Part shown: one piece after another, positions 14,741 to 23,847 of the stretch | Layout of the letters: the number at the start of each line of letters is the position of its first letter | Numbering within the stretch: the first letter of the stretch is position 1 | Assembly (NCBI RefSeq): GCF_007827595.1 | Contig: NZ_VISR01000003.1 | Coordinates: 558,001 to 622,000 of the forward strand | Source of the DNA: Streptomyces sp. BK340 | Lineage (GTDB): Bacteria; Actinomycetota; Actinomycetes; Streptomycetales; Streptomycetaceae | Reading direction: 5' to 3' | DNA length: 64,000 bases | Made by a program: the position numbers and the translations under genes | The notes under the pieces: model-generated | Databases searched by the model: none | Told to the model about the DNA's origin: nothing | What the model saw: the letters and a program-made list of their open reading frames with translations, nothing else

Positions 14741-15690
14741 GCCCCGCCGTTCTCCTCGCCGTCGGCCTGTCCCTGATCTCGGCCGTCGCCTACGCCGCGG
14801 CCGCAGTCGCCCAGGAACGCCTCGCCTCCCGCAGCGCCGGGCCCGGCCTCCTGCGACTGCTGGGCACCGGCGCCTGGTGGTCGGCGGTCGGACTGAACGC
14901 GGCCGCCGCCCTGCTGCACGTCGTGTCCCTCAAGTACGGCCCGCTCACCGTCGTCCAGCCGCTGGGCGCGCTCACCCTCGTCGCGGCCGTGCCGCTCGGG
15001 GCGCGGGCGGCCGGGCGGCGGGTCAGCGCGGTGGAGTGGCGCGGTACGGCACTCACGCTGCTGGGGCTGGCCGCGCTGCTGGTCACCGCGTCGGGTCCGG
15101 CACCCGAGCGGGTGCTGAGCCTGACCCAGGCGCTGGCGGTCGCCGGTACGACCGCTGCCCTGATCGGGATGCTCTCCCGGCCCGGCGCCCGGCCGGGCCT
15201 GCGGCACGCGACCGCCTCCGGATTCGCCTCGGGTGTCGCCTCCGCCCTCACCCAGACGGTGACGGTGGCGGCGACGGACCGCACGGGCCCGGCACTGAGT
15301 ACCGAGGTGATCGTGGTCGCCGTCCTGGTCGCCGCGTTCGCCACCGGCGGCCTGCTGCTGTCACAGACGGCCTACCGCGGCGGTCTCGGCGGCCCGCTGG
15401 CAGTCGTCACCCTGGCCAACCCGACGGCCGCCGCGGTCATCGGCCTGACCCTGCTCGGGCAGGGCCTGCGCGGCGGAGCCGGCGGTGTGCTGCTGGGGCT
15501 GGCCGGGGCGGGGCTGGCGGCCTGGGGCGTGGTCCTGCTGACCCGGTCGGCGCCCGAACCCGACCGGTCCGACGAGCACGACGACCACCCGGTCGCCGCG
15601 GTGCTGGCCCTGGAGCCGGGCACGGCGGCGGCGGAACCGGTGCTGGTGCCCCGGCAGCCGGAGCAGCCCGGGCATCTCACCGCACACTGA
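14737..15690 (+). CDS. DMT-superfamily (EamA-like) membrane transporter
   Basis: A 317-residue protein with nine to ten hydrophobic helices and an internal duplication, as in DMT/EamA carriers. The first helix contains AVAYAAAAVAQERLA, and KYGPLTVVQPLGALTLV matches the conserved end of the first EamA half. A hydrophilic acidic tail of about 45 residues follows. The start overlaps the PAP2 stop (ATGA), so both are expressed together and probably controlled by the neighbouring TetR protein. Substrate unknown. Confidence 0.75.
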   Translation: MSPAVLLAVGLSLISAVAYAAAAVAQERLASRSAGPGLLRLLGTGAWWSAVGLNAAAALLHVVSLKYGPLTVVQPLGALTLVAAVPLGARAAGRRVSAVEWRGTALTLLGLAALLVTASGPAPERVLSLTQALAVAGTTAALIGMLSRPGARPGLRHATASGFASGVASALTQTVTVAATDRTGPALSTEVIVVAVLVAAFATGGLLLSQTAYRGGLGGPLAVVTLANPTAAAVIGLTLLGQGLRGGAGGVLLGLAGAGLAAWGVVLLTRSAPEPDRSDEHDDHPVAAVLALEPGTAAAEPVLVPRQPEQPGHLTAH

Positions 15691-15720
15691 GCGGACACCC
15701 GATCCGGCCGGACACACGGC

Positions 15721-15759
15721 GGCGGCCGGTGCGCGCGAAGTCCGCGTGCACCGGCCGCC
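15721..15759. terminator. Hairpin between converging genes
   Basis: GGCGGCCGGTGC (15721-15732) pairs perfectly with GCACCGGCCGCC (15748-15759). It lies between the stop of the DMT gene and the stop of the converging scramblase-like gene, so it can serve both. Confidence 0.7.
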
Positions 15760-15787
15760 ATTGCCGTACTCCCCGTGCGGAGTCCGC

Positions 15788-16642
15788 TCAGTTCCAGCCC
15801 CGCGAGTCCTGCTTGAGCGCGGTGTCGACGGTCAGAGCCGTCGCCACGACCAGGCTCAGCAGCGGCTCGGGCAGCTGGTAGTGGATCTGCAGGACGTAGT
15901 TGTCCGCCGTCGTGAACAGCGTCTTGGCGAGGCCTTCCCAGGTCTTGGTGATCCGGGCCACCTCGTTGTCCGAGTGGTCGACGATCGCGAAGTTCCACGC
16001 CCGCCAGTTCTCCGCCTTGATCGCGCCGACCTGCTGGCCGTTCACGTTCATCGCGAAGTTGATCTTTCCGATCATGTTCTGCTGGACGATCTCACCGACC
16101 GGGGAGCCGTCCGGACGGGTCACGATGACCCGGGACTTGAAGATCTTCGCGGGGCGGGTCAGCAGCAGCTGCGGCTGCCCGTAGGCGTCGCGGATCTCCA
16201 GCTTGTGGGTCAGGAACTGGTCCCAGTTGGAGATGAAGCGGAAGATCTTCCGCAGCGCGCTCTGGCCGACCTCGGTCACGGCGCCGAGCTCGCGGCCGTT
16301 CTGGTCCATGACCTTGTACTCGTTGGTGAGCTCGATCAGCTTGGCCTTCTGGTTCACCACCAGGACCGGCTCGGTGAAGAGAGTGCCGCCGCCGGGACCG
16401 CCGGCCGCGACTCCGGCCTGCTGCTGCACCTGGCGCTGCACCTTGGCGTCGGTGGCCTGCTGGTGCGGGATGTGGGCAGCGGGCTGCCGGGGCGCGGCCT
16501 GCTGCTGCGGAACCTGCGCGGCGGCCTGCTGGGCCGGGTTCGTGTGGTCGGTCCACTGCGCGCCGTCCCAGTAACGGAGCGTCTGGGCAGCCCCGTGCGG
16601 ATCGGGGTACCAGCCTGCAGGAGTGTTCGATTGCGTGGTCAC
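15788..16642 (-). CDS. DUF2510 / phospholipid scramblase-like protein
   Basis: A 284-residue protein. Residues about 8-36 are a DUF2510 motif (AGWYPDPHG...RYWDGAQWTDHT). A Gln/Ala/Pro linker (about 37-80) follows, then a domain of about 190 residues resembling the LURP-one/scramblase fold (EPVLVVNQKAKLIELTNEY ... GEIVQQNMIGKINFAM). It has no signal peptide and at most one terminal hydrophobic helix. A role in membrane lipid organisation is only a family-based guess. ATG 16642 directly precedes the DUF2510 motif. Confidence 0.7.
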   Translation of the reverse strand: MTTQSNTPAGWYPDPHGAAQTLRYWDGAQWTDHTNPAQQAAAQVPQQQAAPRQPAAHIPHQQATDAKVQRQVQQQAGVAAGGPGGGTLFTEPVLVVNQKAKLIELTNEYKVMDQNGRELGAVTEVGQSALRKIFRFISNWDQFLTHKLEIRDAYGQPQLLLTRPAKIFKSRVIVTRPDGSPVGEIVQQNMIGKINFAMNVNGQQVGAIKAENWRAWNFAIVDHSDNEVARITKTWEGLAKTLFTTADNYVLQIHYQLPEPLLSLVVATALTVDTALKQDSRGWN

Positions 16643-16717
16643 CGGGGCACACTACCCTGATGTGACCGGTACCTGACCAGCCCGCACGGAGCGCTGTTCA
16701 TCGCCAGTTCACGCCGT

Positions 16718-18766
16718 TCACACGGTGATGATGGCCGGGTCGCTGACGCCGGCGTGCCCGTTCTCCACGTGGCCGGCGAAGGCGCGCAGGAAGGCCGGGT
16801 CGCTGTCCGCGGTGACCGTGAGGTCGTACCACCGCTTGCTCGCCGTGAGGGCGACGGTGTGCCTCACGGTGGCTCCGGGCCGCACGGTGACGGCGACCGG
16901 GCTGCCGCCGTAGCGGTTCACCAGCTTCAGCTTCACCGTGCCGGTGCCCTTGTTGGTGAAGGTCAGCTCGATGTCGTCGCCGGCGTAGCGGGCCGTGACC
17001 TCGGGTCCGGCGACCTTGTTGCGGCCCTTGAACTGGCGCACGAAGCCGTTCGGGCCGTGCACGGCGAGGTCGTACGAGCCCCCGGAGTAGACCGAGTTCC
17101 AGGTGTCCGAGAGGGTCTTGCCGGCCTCGGTGGTGTAGGGCCAGGGACCGTCGGTGCGGTTGTTCGAGGTGACCAGGAACGCGGCGCCCGCGTGTGCGCC
17201 GGAGGCGAAGGAGAGCGTGAACTTCCCGGCCGACGTGTCCGCGGAACCGTCCACGACGGGGGCGTACTTGAGCGGGCGGGTGGGCCGGCAGCCGCGCTCC
17301 TGCTTGGGCAGGGCGGGGTTGGCGGGCGGGACGGGCACGTAGTCGGGGTGCCTGTCGTGGTCCGGCGGCTGGTAGCCCGCCGTGGACGGCAGCGTGACCG
17401 GCTTGGTGTCCTTGCGGGAGAAGTCGAAGGCAGCGGTCAGGTCGCCGCAGACCGCACGGCGCCAGGGCGAGATGTTCGGCTCCTGGACACCGAAGCGACG
17501 CTCGATGAACCGGATGACCGAGGTGTGGTCGAAGGTCTCGGAGCAGACGTAACCGCCCTTGCTCCAGGGCGAGACCACCAGCATCGGCACCCGCTGGCCG
17601 AGCCCGTAGGGGCCGGCGGGGTGGCCGATGTCGCCCTTGTACAGGTCGAGCGAGGGGTCGACGGTCGACAGGCCCTGGGCGGCTGAGGCCGGCGGGAAGG
17701 GCGGGATCACGTGGTCGAAGAAGCCGTCGTTCTCGTCGTAGGTGATGAACAGCGCGGTCCTGCCCCACACCTCGGGGTTGGAGGTGAGTGCGTCCAGGAC
17801 CTGGGCGACGTACCAGGCACCGTAGTTGGCGGGCCAGTTGGGGTGCTCGGTGAAGGCCTCGGGGGCGACGATCCAGGAGACCTGGGGCAGCCTGTCCGCC
17901 TTGACGTCCGCCTTGAGCCGCTCGAAGAAGCCCTCGCCCTGGCGCGCGTCGGTGCCGGTGCGGGCCTTGTCGTACAGCGGGTCGCCGGGCTCGGCGTTCC
18001 GGTACTGGTTGAAGTAGAGGAGGGAGTTGTCGCCGTAGTTGCCGCGGTAGGCGTCGTTGATCCAGCCCCAGGAGCCGTTCGCGTCCAGGCCGTCGCCGAC
18101 GTCCTGGTAGATCTTCCAGGAGACGCCGGCCTGCTCCAGGCGCTCGGGGTACGTCGTCCAGCCGTAGCCCTTCTCGTCGTTGCCGAGGACCGGACCGCCG
18201 CCCTTGCCGTCGTTGCCCGTGCAACCCGTCCACATGTAGTAGCGGTTGGGGTCGGTCGAGCCTATGAAGGAGCAGTGGTAGGCGTCGCAGATGGTGAAGG
18301 CGTCGGCGAGCGCGTAGTGGAAGGGGATGTCCTCGCGCGTCAGGTACGCCATCGTCGTGGACGACTTGGCGGGCACCCACTTGTCGTACTTGCCGCCGTT
18401 GAAGGCCGCGTGACCGTCGTTCCACCCGTGCGGGAGGTCCTGGATGAAGGCCAGGCCCAGGTCGTCGGCGTCCGGGTGGAACGGGAGGATGTCCTTCGTG
18501 CCGTCGGACTGCTTCCAGACGGACTTGCCGTTCTGCGTCACCGGACGCGGGTCGCCGAAGCCCCGCACGCCCCGGAGCGAGCCGAAGTAGTGGTCGAACG
18601 AACGGTTCTCCTGCATCAGGACGACGATGTGCTCGACGTCCTCGACCGAACCCGTGCGATGGTGCGCGGGCAGTGCGGCCGCACGCTGGATGCTGCTGGA
18701 CAGCGCGGTGAACGCCGTTGTGGCGCCCGCGAGCTGGAGGAAGCGCCGCCGATTGACTTCGGTCAT
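16718..18766 (-). CDS. Tat-exported phospholipase C (acid-phosphatase/PLC superfamily)
   Basis: A 682-residue secreted phosphoesterase that releases diacylglycerol from phospholipids. The N-terminus has a twin-arginine signal (NRRRFLQLAG, residues 5-14) and an AxA-type site near residue 31. The catalytic domain begins with IVVLMQENRSFDHYFG and includes ITYDENDGFFDHV. Two C-terminal DUF756 beta domains (about 490-680) are typical of bacterial PLC. S. coelicolor SCO6691, from memory, is the equivalent Tat substrate. It is divergent from a TTA-containing lipoprotein gene. No clear PHO box was seen upstream. Confidence 0.88.
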   Translation of the reverse strand: MTEVNRRRFLQLAGATTAFTALSSSIQRAAALPAHHRTGSVEDVEHIVVLMQENRSFDHYFGSLRGVRGFGDPRPVTQNGKSVWKQSDGTKDILPFHPDADDLGLAFIQDLPHGWNDGHAAFNGGKYDKWVPAKSSTTMAYLTREDIPFHYALADAFTICDAYHCSFIGSTDPNRYYMWTGCTGNDGKGGGPVLGNDEKGYGWTTYPERLEQAGVSWKIYQDVGDGLDANGSWGWINDAYRGNYGDNSLLYFNQYRNAEPGDPLYDKARTGTDARQGEGFFERLKADVKADRLPQVSWIVAPEAFTEHPNWPANYGAWYVAQVLDALTSNPEVWGRTALFITYDENDGFFDHVIPPFPPASAAQGLSTVDPSLDLYKGDIGHPAGPYGLGQRVPMLVVSPWSKGGYVCSETFDHTSVIRFIERRFGVQEPNISPWRRAVCGDLTAAFDFSRKDTKPVTLPSTAGYQPPDHDRHPDYVPVPPANPALPKQERGCRPTRPLKYAPVVDGSADTSAGKFTLSFASGAHAGAAFLVTSNNRTDGPWPYTTEAGKTLSDTWNSVYSGGSYDLAVHGPNGFVRQFKGRNKVAGPEVTARYAGDDIELTFTNKGTGTVKLKLVNRYGGSPVAVTVRPGATVRHTVALTASKRWYDLTVTADSDPAFLRAFAGHVENGHAGVSDPAIITV

Positions 18767-19041
18767 GAGTGAGGGTCCTCTCGTCCTGACGTACGTAGTT
18801 GCCGCTAGATGACGGAATCTGCGCGCAGCGAGTGTTCCAAGAGCAGCAAACGTCAGGGAAGGGTCTGATGGCGGCGATGTGAAAGTCGTCGGTACGGAGG
18901 GGGTTGGGGCGACTGCGCCCTTTGCCCCCCGGTTCGGAGAAGTCCTCATATCGGAGGATCGAAAGGGTGAAGAGATGTAATATCCCGCGCACATGACGTC
19001 AGCCGAGCCGCTCTCGGCGGTGCGGGAGGGGGCGGAAATCC
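18767..19041. promoter_or_regulatory. Divergent intergenic region (phospholipase C / lipoprotein)
   Basis: 275 bp without a gene. It should hold promoters for both flanking genes. The only clear symmetry is TCCTC-N6-GAGGA at 18943-18958, followed by an A/T-richer stretch (GATGTAATATC) about 65 bp before the lipoprotein ATG. Confidence 0.35.
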
Positions 19042-19773
19042 ATGATCAGAAAGTGCGCGCTCACACTCGGGGCATTACTGCTCGCGAGCGGCTGCGGCAG
19101 CGGCTCGTCACACGACAGGGCGAGCACGGAGGGGTCCCCGTCGGCGGACGTCTCCGCGCCGGCCTCCGACACGGCCCCGGAGACAGCGGACATCGGCAGC
19201 TCCTCCCCGGATCCGACCCCCACCACGCAGGAACCGGCCGAGGAGACAACCGCCGAGGAGAGCGCCACCTCCGACGCTCCGGACAGCTGGAGCGGCAGCG
19301 ACACGACGGAGGACGACGACCGGTCGACGGCAGGCGGGAGCCGGGACTGCGGCAGCCTCGCGGGCAGTGGCACCTTCACCGACCCGCTCCAACTCGGTGT
19401 CGTGGACGACCTCGTGACGGCCCGGGACTGTGCCCCGCTGACGTCTGGCGCACCGTTCAACGTCCGCTACTTCTCGTTCACCCTGTCCGGCACACCGGGC
19501 GCGAACGCCCACGCGGGGGCGTCCTTCGCTCTCACCCAGGACGCGCTCGGCCCGGTGTACCCGGCGATCGTCCAGCCGAACGGATGGGTCCTCAAGAACA
19601 GTCTCGGCTCCGGGTACTGGACCGGAACGGACCCCGACTTCACCGGCCGCTACCAGGAGATCTCGGACCTGGCTCCGGGCACGTACATCCTCCGCACGGA
19701 GAAACTCGACTCTCCGTTGCACTCCCTGTCCACGCCTTCGTACGACGTCGTCGTCGACGCGGGCGGGTCCTGA
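19042..19773 (+). CDS. Lipoprotein of unknown function with a TTA codon
   Basis: A 243-residue lipoprotein. The lipobox is LASGC with Cys18. A Ser/Thr/Glu/Asp-rich low-complexity spacer (about 20-105) leads to a compact domain of about 130 residues reminiscent of bacterial pre-peptidase or Ig-like domains (FTLSGTPGANAHAGASFAL, then TYILRTEKLD). Codon 12 is TTA (19075-19077), which in Streptomyces needs the bldA tRNA, so translation is probably limited to later growth. No function is recognised. Confidence 0.65.
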   Translation: MIRKCALTLGALLLASGCGSGSSHDRASTEGSPSADVSAPASDTAPETADIGSSSPDPTPTTQEPAEETTAEESATSDAPDSWSGSDTTEDDDRSTAGGSRDCGSLAGSGTFTDPLQLGVVDDLVTARDCAPLTSGAPFNVRYFSFTLSGTPGANAHAGASFALTQDALGPVYPAIVQPNGWVLKNSLGSGYWTGTDPDFTGRYQEISDLAPGTYILRTEKLDSPLHSLSTPSYDVVVDAGGS

Positions 19774-19916
19774 GACCACACGGGACACAGGAATTCACTT
19801 CTGTTCTTTATTGACCGAATGTGAATTGACGGCTCTTTAACGCACATTATCCCTTAAACTTTCCTGCATCACGCCAGGAAGCGCGCTGGGGGGCGCGTCG
19901 GGGGGAGCTGGTTCTC
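19774..19916 (+). promoter_or_regulatory. A/T-rich promoter region ahead of the envelope cluster
   Basis: The 143 bp gap is notably A/T-rich for this genome (TTCTTTATTGACC, GAATTGACGGCTCTTTAAC, CATTATCCCTTAAAC). Two TTGAC-type -35 candidates are visible (19816 and 19832), but spacing to a -10 is ambiguous. GGGGGGAG provides the ribosome binding site for the GTG at 19917. Confidence 0.4.
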
Positions 19917-20774
19917 GTGCGCCGTGGATTCTTGTGCACAAGCCCCTTGAGCTGCGTCGCGTTACTCCTGCCGCTGTACCTGTCCGCGGCGCCTGCGCAC
20001 GCCGCGGACCCGACCGCGCCCTATGCCGAACTGAGCCAGGACTCCGGGGAGATGGCGCCCGGTGGCGACCCGCTGACCGTGGATGCCACGTTCCACAACA
20101 CGCTGGACAGCGACATCACGGACAGCTTCGTCGTCGCCGTCGGCATCCGGCTCGCACCGCCCGCCGAGCGGCTGACTCCCGATCAGGTCACCGTGGAATG
20201 GTTCGACGCCGGCCCGTCCGTGTGGCGGCCGGTGGAGTTGACTTCCGGGGACACCGCGCTGAGCGGCTACCTCAGCACGGACGCCGGACTGCCCTCCGTG
20301 GGATCGCTGCCGGCGGGCGACTCGGCCCGCATCCCGCTGCGCGTCTCCCTGGCCTCCGGAGTGCCGGCGCCCTCCACGCTCCAGTTCGTCACGCAGGGCC
20401 TGATCCAGCCCACGACCTCGGTCGACCCGGCGCCCCTGATGGACGGCAAGGCATCGTACTCGGTGGTCGAGCAGGCGACGTCCCCGGCACCGACACCGAC
20501 GCCGGACACGGCCTCGGCCTCGGCGGGCCTCGCACAGGAGAGTCCGGTGCGCGAGGCGACGACACCGGCCGGCAGCCCGTCCCCGGCACCTTCTTCGCCT
20601 CCTCCGTCCGCCACCACCCCCGCCCCGTCGGCCCTGTCCGACGGAACCGCGGAGGACGGGAGCGCGGGCGGCGCAACCGCCGCGGCTGTCGTGGCCGCCG
20701 GCGTGGCAGGCCTCGTGTTCGCCGTCGTCGTCACCGTCGGCGTGGCCCTGCGGCGTCGCCGCAGCCAACGCTGA
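19917..20774 (+). CDS. Secreted, C-terminally membrane-anchored protein with a TTA codon
   Basis: A 285-residue protein. It has a signal peptide (about 1-29, ending AHA), an exported beta-rich domain (about 30-185) resembling Ig-like domains, a Pro/Ser/Ala/Thr-rich stalk (about 190-250), one membrane helix (about 255-277) and the positive tail RRRRSQR. Codon 16 is TTA (19962-19964). It has no sortase motif; the anchor is a plain helix. It begins a probable operon with the next three genes. Function unknown. Confidence 0.65.
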   Translation: MRRGFLCTSPLSCVALLLPLYLSAAPAHAADPTAPYAELSQDSGEMAPGGDPLTVDATFHNTLDSDITDSFVVAVGIRLAPPAERLTPDQVTVEWFDAGPSVWRPVELTSGDTALSGYLSTDAGLPSVGSLPAGDSARIPLRVSLASGVPAPSTLQFVTQGLIQPTTSVDPAPLMDGKASYSVVEQATSPAPTPTPDTASASAGLAQESPVREATTPAGSPSPAPSSPPPSATTPAPSALSDGTAEDGSAGGATAAAVVAAGVAGLVFAVVVTVGVALRRRRSQR

Positions 20775-20853
20775 ACCCGCAGTGGCCGAGGCGGACCGCC
20801 CGTCCGCACACGCGCACCGCCCGCCCATCCGTCCGTTCTCACGGGAGGAACCC

Positions 20854-21585
20854 ATGCACCACCGCACGGGCCAGGACGTCCTGCGCGACGTGGTCCGCCG
20901 CGTCGCTCCGGCCGAACTGGACAAGCTGGACGAGACCTGCCGGGCCTACCTGGCCCGGCCCCATCCCCCGCAGCGCCTGCACCGGCCGGCCGGGGACCCG
21001 CTGGGCATCGGCTTCGAGTCGGCGGTGCTGCTGCCGGTTCTGGTGTCGGTGGTCTCGCAGGTCCTCGCCGACCTCGCCTCCGGGCGCATACAGGCGGGCG
21101 GCACCCGGCTCAAGCGCTGGTGGCGACGTCGCCGCGGGACCGAAACCGAGGGCAGACGGGCCGCGCTGACCTCGGCCGTCCCGGAACTCTCCGGGGTGGC
21201 CCGGCAGGAACTCGCCGACTGGACCCTGGCCGTCAGCCGGGCTGCCGGAATGTCCGCGGCCGAGGGCGAGAGCTGCGCGGAGGTCATCGTGGTGGCCGTG
21301 GTGCGCGGGAACTCGGGGGCACGGTCCGTGCCGGATGCAGTGGTTGCGCCGACCACGCCGGTTGCACCGGCTGCTCCGACGGCCCCCGGGCACCCGGCAG
21401 AACCGGAGTCTGTTCGCCCTGGCGCTCCGGACCCGAGGGCTGCGACCGCCGGGGCGGGCGACGACGCGGGGGCAGGACTCCCGTCGGAGACCGGTGACGC
21501 GCCGGAGACCGGTGGCACGCCGGAGACCAGTGGCACGCCGAACGCCGGTGCCGCATCGGCGGCCGCGAACGCGTCGCTGTCGTGA
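20854..21585 (+). CDS. Membrane-associated protein of unknown function
   Basis: A 243-residue protein. The first 45 residues are hydrophilic, followed by one hydrophobic stretch (about 50-75, SAVLLPVLVSVVSQVLADLA) and a basic patch (RWWRRRRG). A helical segment (about 95-150) and a Pro/Ala/Thr/Gly-rich tail with near repeats of ETGGTPETSGTP complete it. ATG 20854 is preceded by GGGAGGA. It overlaps the metallopeptidase gene by GTGA. No domain is recognised. Confidence 0.6.
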   Translation: MHHRTGQDVLRDVVRRVAPAELDKLDETCRAYLARPHPPQRLHRPAGDPLGIGFESAVLLPVLVSVVSQVLADLASGRIQAGGTRLKRWWRRRRGTETEGRRAALTSAVPELSGVARQELADWTLAVSRAAGMSAAEGESCAEVIVVAVVRGNSGARSVPDAVVAPTTPVAPAAPTAPGHPAEPESVRPGAPDPRAATAGAGDDAGAGLPSETGDAPETGGTPETSGTPNAGAASAAANASLS

Positions 21586-23804
21586 GCACCGCGCCGGACC
21601 CCCAAGGCCCGCCCCGCCCCTCCCACTCCCCCACCGCCACCGCCACGGCCACCGCCGAGCGGCCGGACGTAGCCCGCGCGCTCGTGTCCAGCCCCCTGCC
21701 GCTGCCGACCACCACCCGGCTGGCCCTGCTGGTCCTCGTCGCGGGCGCCGGTGCCTCGTTCGCCACCTGGTGGTGGCTGGTCCTGGGCCGGGACAACTGG
21801 CCCGGGGCCCAACTCGCCTGCCTGCCCGGCACCGACGCCGCGCCCGACGAGATACTCGCCCGCTTCACCGGCTGCGTGAACGACGTACGGCTGGCGCAGT
21901 CGGCGGTGGTGCTGTGCGGGCCGCTCGCCCTGCTGGCCCTCGCCGTGCTCTGCCGAGCCGCCGGGCGGCGGCTGAGCCTGTGGCGGTGGCGGGCCGTGCC
22001 GGACCTGTCCTCGGCGCTCGCCCGGCGCCTGGCCGCCGTGGTACCCGAAGGAGGGGGTCCGCGGCCGGTGCTGTGGGTGCGCGGCCGGGGCGTCGGGATC
22101 CGGGCGCGTGCCTCGGGCACCGTCCGCCGGCCCCGGATCGTGGCCGACTCCTACGTCCTCAGCCTGTCCGACCGGAGCGTGGACGCGATCTTCCGGCATG
22201 AACTGGCCCATCTGCGGCTGCGGGACGTGGGCCGGGTACGGCTGGCCACGGCGGCCGGGTGGCTCCTGCTCCTCGGCGTCACCCTGCCGATGGTGGTCGC
22301 ACTGGCGCGCGACCCCGGGCTGCTGGGCGCCGGCCTGCTGGTCCGGATGGCGATCGTCCTGGTCGTCGTGCTGCTCACCCTGTGCGCCGTGCTGCGTGTG
22401 CGGGAGCATGACGCCGACCTCGCCGCGGCGGCGGATCCAGGCGCGCCACCGGACGCGACGGCAGCCCACATCGGCTCGGCCCTCGCGCCGCGCCGCACCG
22501 AGCGGCTCGTACGGTCCCTGGGCCTGGCCACACATCCCACCCCGGCGGCCCGCCTCGCCGTGCTCGCCGATCCGGCGCGGTCCTGGGGGCTGTCGTCCCT
22601 GGAATGCCTCACCACAGGGCTCGCCGCCGGCCTGGTGTTCACCGACCTCACCCTGCTGGTCGCCGCTCTGATGCCGGATCACACCCAACTCGCCTACATG
22701 ATCGGCGGATTGCTGACGGGCTGGGTCGTCGCCGGCGTGGTGACCGTGGCGTGGTGGCGGGCCGTCGCCGTGGGACACCGGGACGCGTCCGGCCGGCGCG
22801 CGGCACCGGCCGGGGCCGCGCTCGGACTCGGTGTGCTCCTCGGCAGCCAGCTCGCCGGGCGGGCGGCCGGTGACTGGGTACGGGACACGGGCACGGCGGA
22901 CGGACTGGCGACCGCGCTGTCCCTGACCCAGGTACCGCGCGTGCAGGCGCTGGCCCTGGGGGTGGCGCTCGTCGTCGGCGGAGCGCTGTTCGCCCTCTGG
23001 AGCACCTCCCTCGCCAGAGCACTGGGGGCCACGGTGGACGGTCCCCGTTCCGCACACGCCTGCGCGGCCGCCGTAGGACTGTCCGGGCTCCTGCTGGCCG
23101 TGCCACTGGGCAGTTGGTTCCTGTTCGCCCGGCTGACGGCGGCCCGCGCCGCTCCCGGCATCCGGTGGGCGGTGATCGACACGCCCTGGTGGGTGGCCGG
23201 GGTACTGACGGCCGTCGCCGGCGCGCTGGTGCCGGCAGCCGCGGCTCGCGGGGCGCGGCTCGCGGGGACGCGCGGCGCCAGGCAGCCCCGCCCCCTGGTC
23301 CTGTGGGCGGCCGCCACGGTCCTGGTCACGGCCGGGACCGGTTGGGCGGCTTTCGGCAGCGAGCCGAACCGGGCTCCGGCCACACATGTCTCCGGCGGCT
23401 CCGAGGCATCCGCAACCCCGGGGGTGTCCGCAACCCCGGGGACGGCCGCAACCCCGACGGACTCGGTGAACTCGCCGGACCCGACTGCCTCACCGGCCTC
23501 CGGCAGCGGTGACCGTACCGTCCCCCTGGACCAACTCCCCCTGCTGCCTCCGAAGGCGGAGCGGACGGACGCCCTGCGGTCGGACACCGCCCTCGTCTGC
23601 CGTGCCCTGTCCCTGGGCGGCACCGCCGTCTGGACCGAGCCCCGACGCCGCGCCGACATGGCCCAGTTGCTCGGCGGCCTCGACGACCCCGTGCTGCGGG
23701 CCGCCTCGGCCGTCCTTCGGCGCGCCCCGTCGGGCCCCGTGGACAGCCATGCGCCGGTCGCCTCCGTCCTGCGCTGCGACCTGTACTTCCGCTACGGCCG
23801 CTGA
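21582..23804 (+). CDS. Polytopic membrane metallopeptidase (M48/M56-like)
   Basis: A 740-residue integral membrane protein. After an N-terminal helix (about 43-65) and a second near 107-128, the zinc motif HELAH (about 206-210, in IFRHELAHLRLRD) marks an M48/M56-type gluzincin. At least six further helices (about 215-560) follow, then a Ser/Ala/Thr/Pro-rich repeat (SATPGVSATPGTAATP) and a C-terminal soluble segment of about 95 residues. BlaR1 and HtpX relatives sense or clear envelope proteins; a similar surveillance role is an inference. The GTG start overlaps the upstream gene. Confidence 0.75.
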   Translation: MSTAPDPQGPPRPSHSPTATATATAERPDVARALVSSPLPLPTTTRLALLVLVAGAGASFATWWWLVLGRDNWPGAQLACLPGTDAAPDEILARFTGCVNDVRLAQSAVVLCGPLALLALAVLCRAAGRRLSLWRWRAVPDLSSALARRLAAVVPEGGGPRPVLWVRGRGVGIRARASGTVRRPRIVADSYVLSLSDRSVDAIFRHELAHLRLRDVGRVRLATAAGWLLLLGVTLPMVVALARDPGLLGAGLLVRMAIVLVVVLLTLCAVLRVREHDADLAAAADPGAPPDATAAHIGSALAPRRTERLVRSLGLATHPTPAARLAVLADPARSWGLSSLECLTTGLAAGLVFTDLTLLVAALMPDHTQLAYMIGGLLTGWVVAGVVTVAWWRAVAVGHRDASGRRAAPAGAALGLGVLLGSQLAGRAAGDWVRDTGTADGLATALSLTQVPRVQALALGVALVVGGALFALWSTSLARALGATVDGPRSAHACAAAVGLSGLLLAVPLGSWFLFARLTAARAAPGIRWAVIDTPWWVAGVLTAVAGALVPAAAARGARLAGTRGARQPRPLVLWAAATVLVTAGTGWAAFGSEPNRAPATHVSGGSEASATPGVSATPGTAATPTDSVNSPDPTASPASGSGDRTVPLDQLPLLPPKAERTDALRSDTALVCRALSLGGTAVWTEPRRRADMAQLLGGLDDPVLRAASAVLRRAPSGPVDSHAPVASVLRCDLYFRYGR

Positions 23805-23847
23805 CCGGCCACGCCCGACGATCCACCCGCCCTCCGAGGAGGTACCC

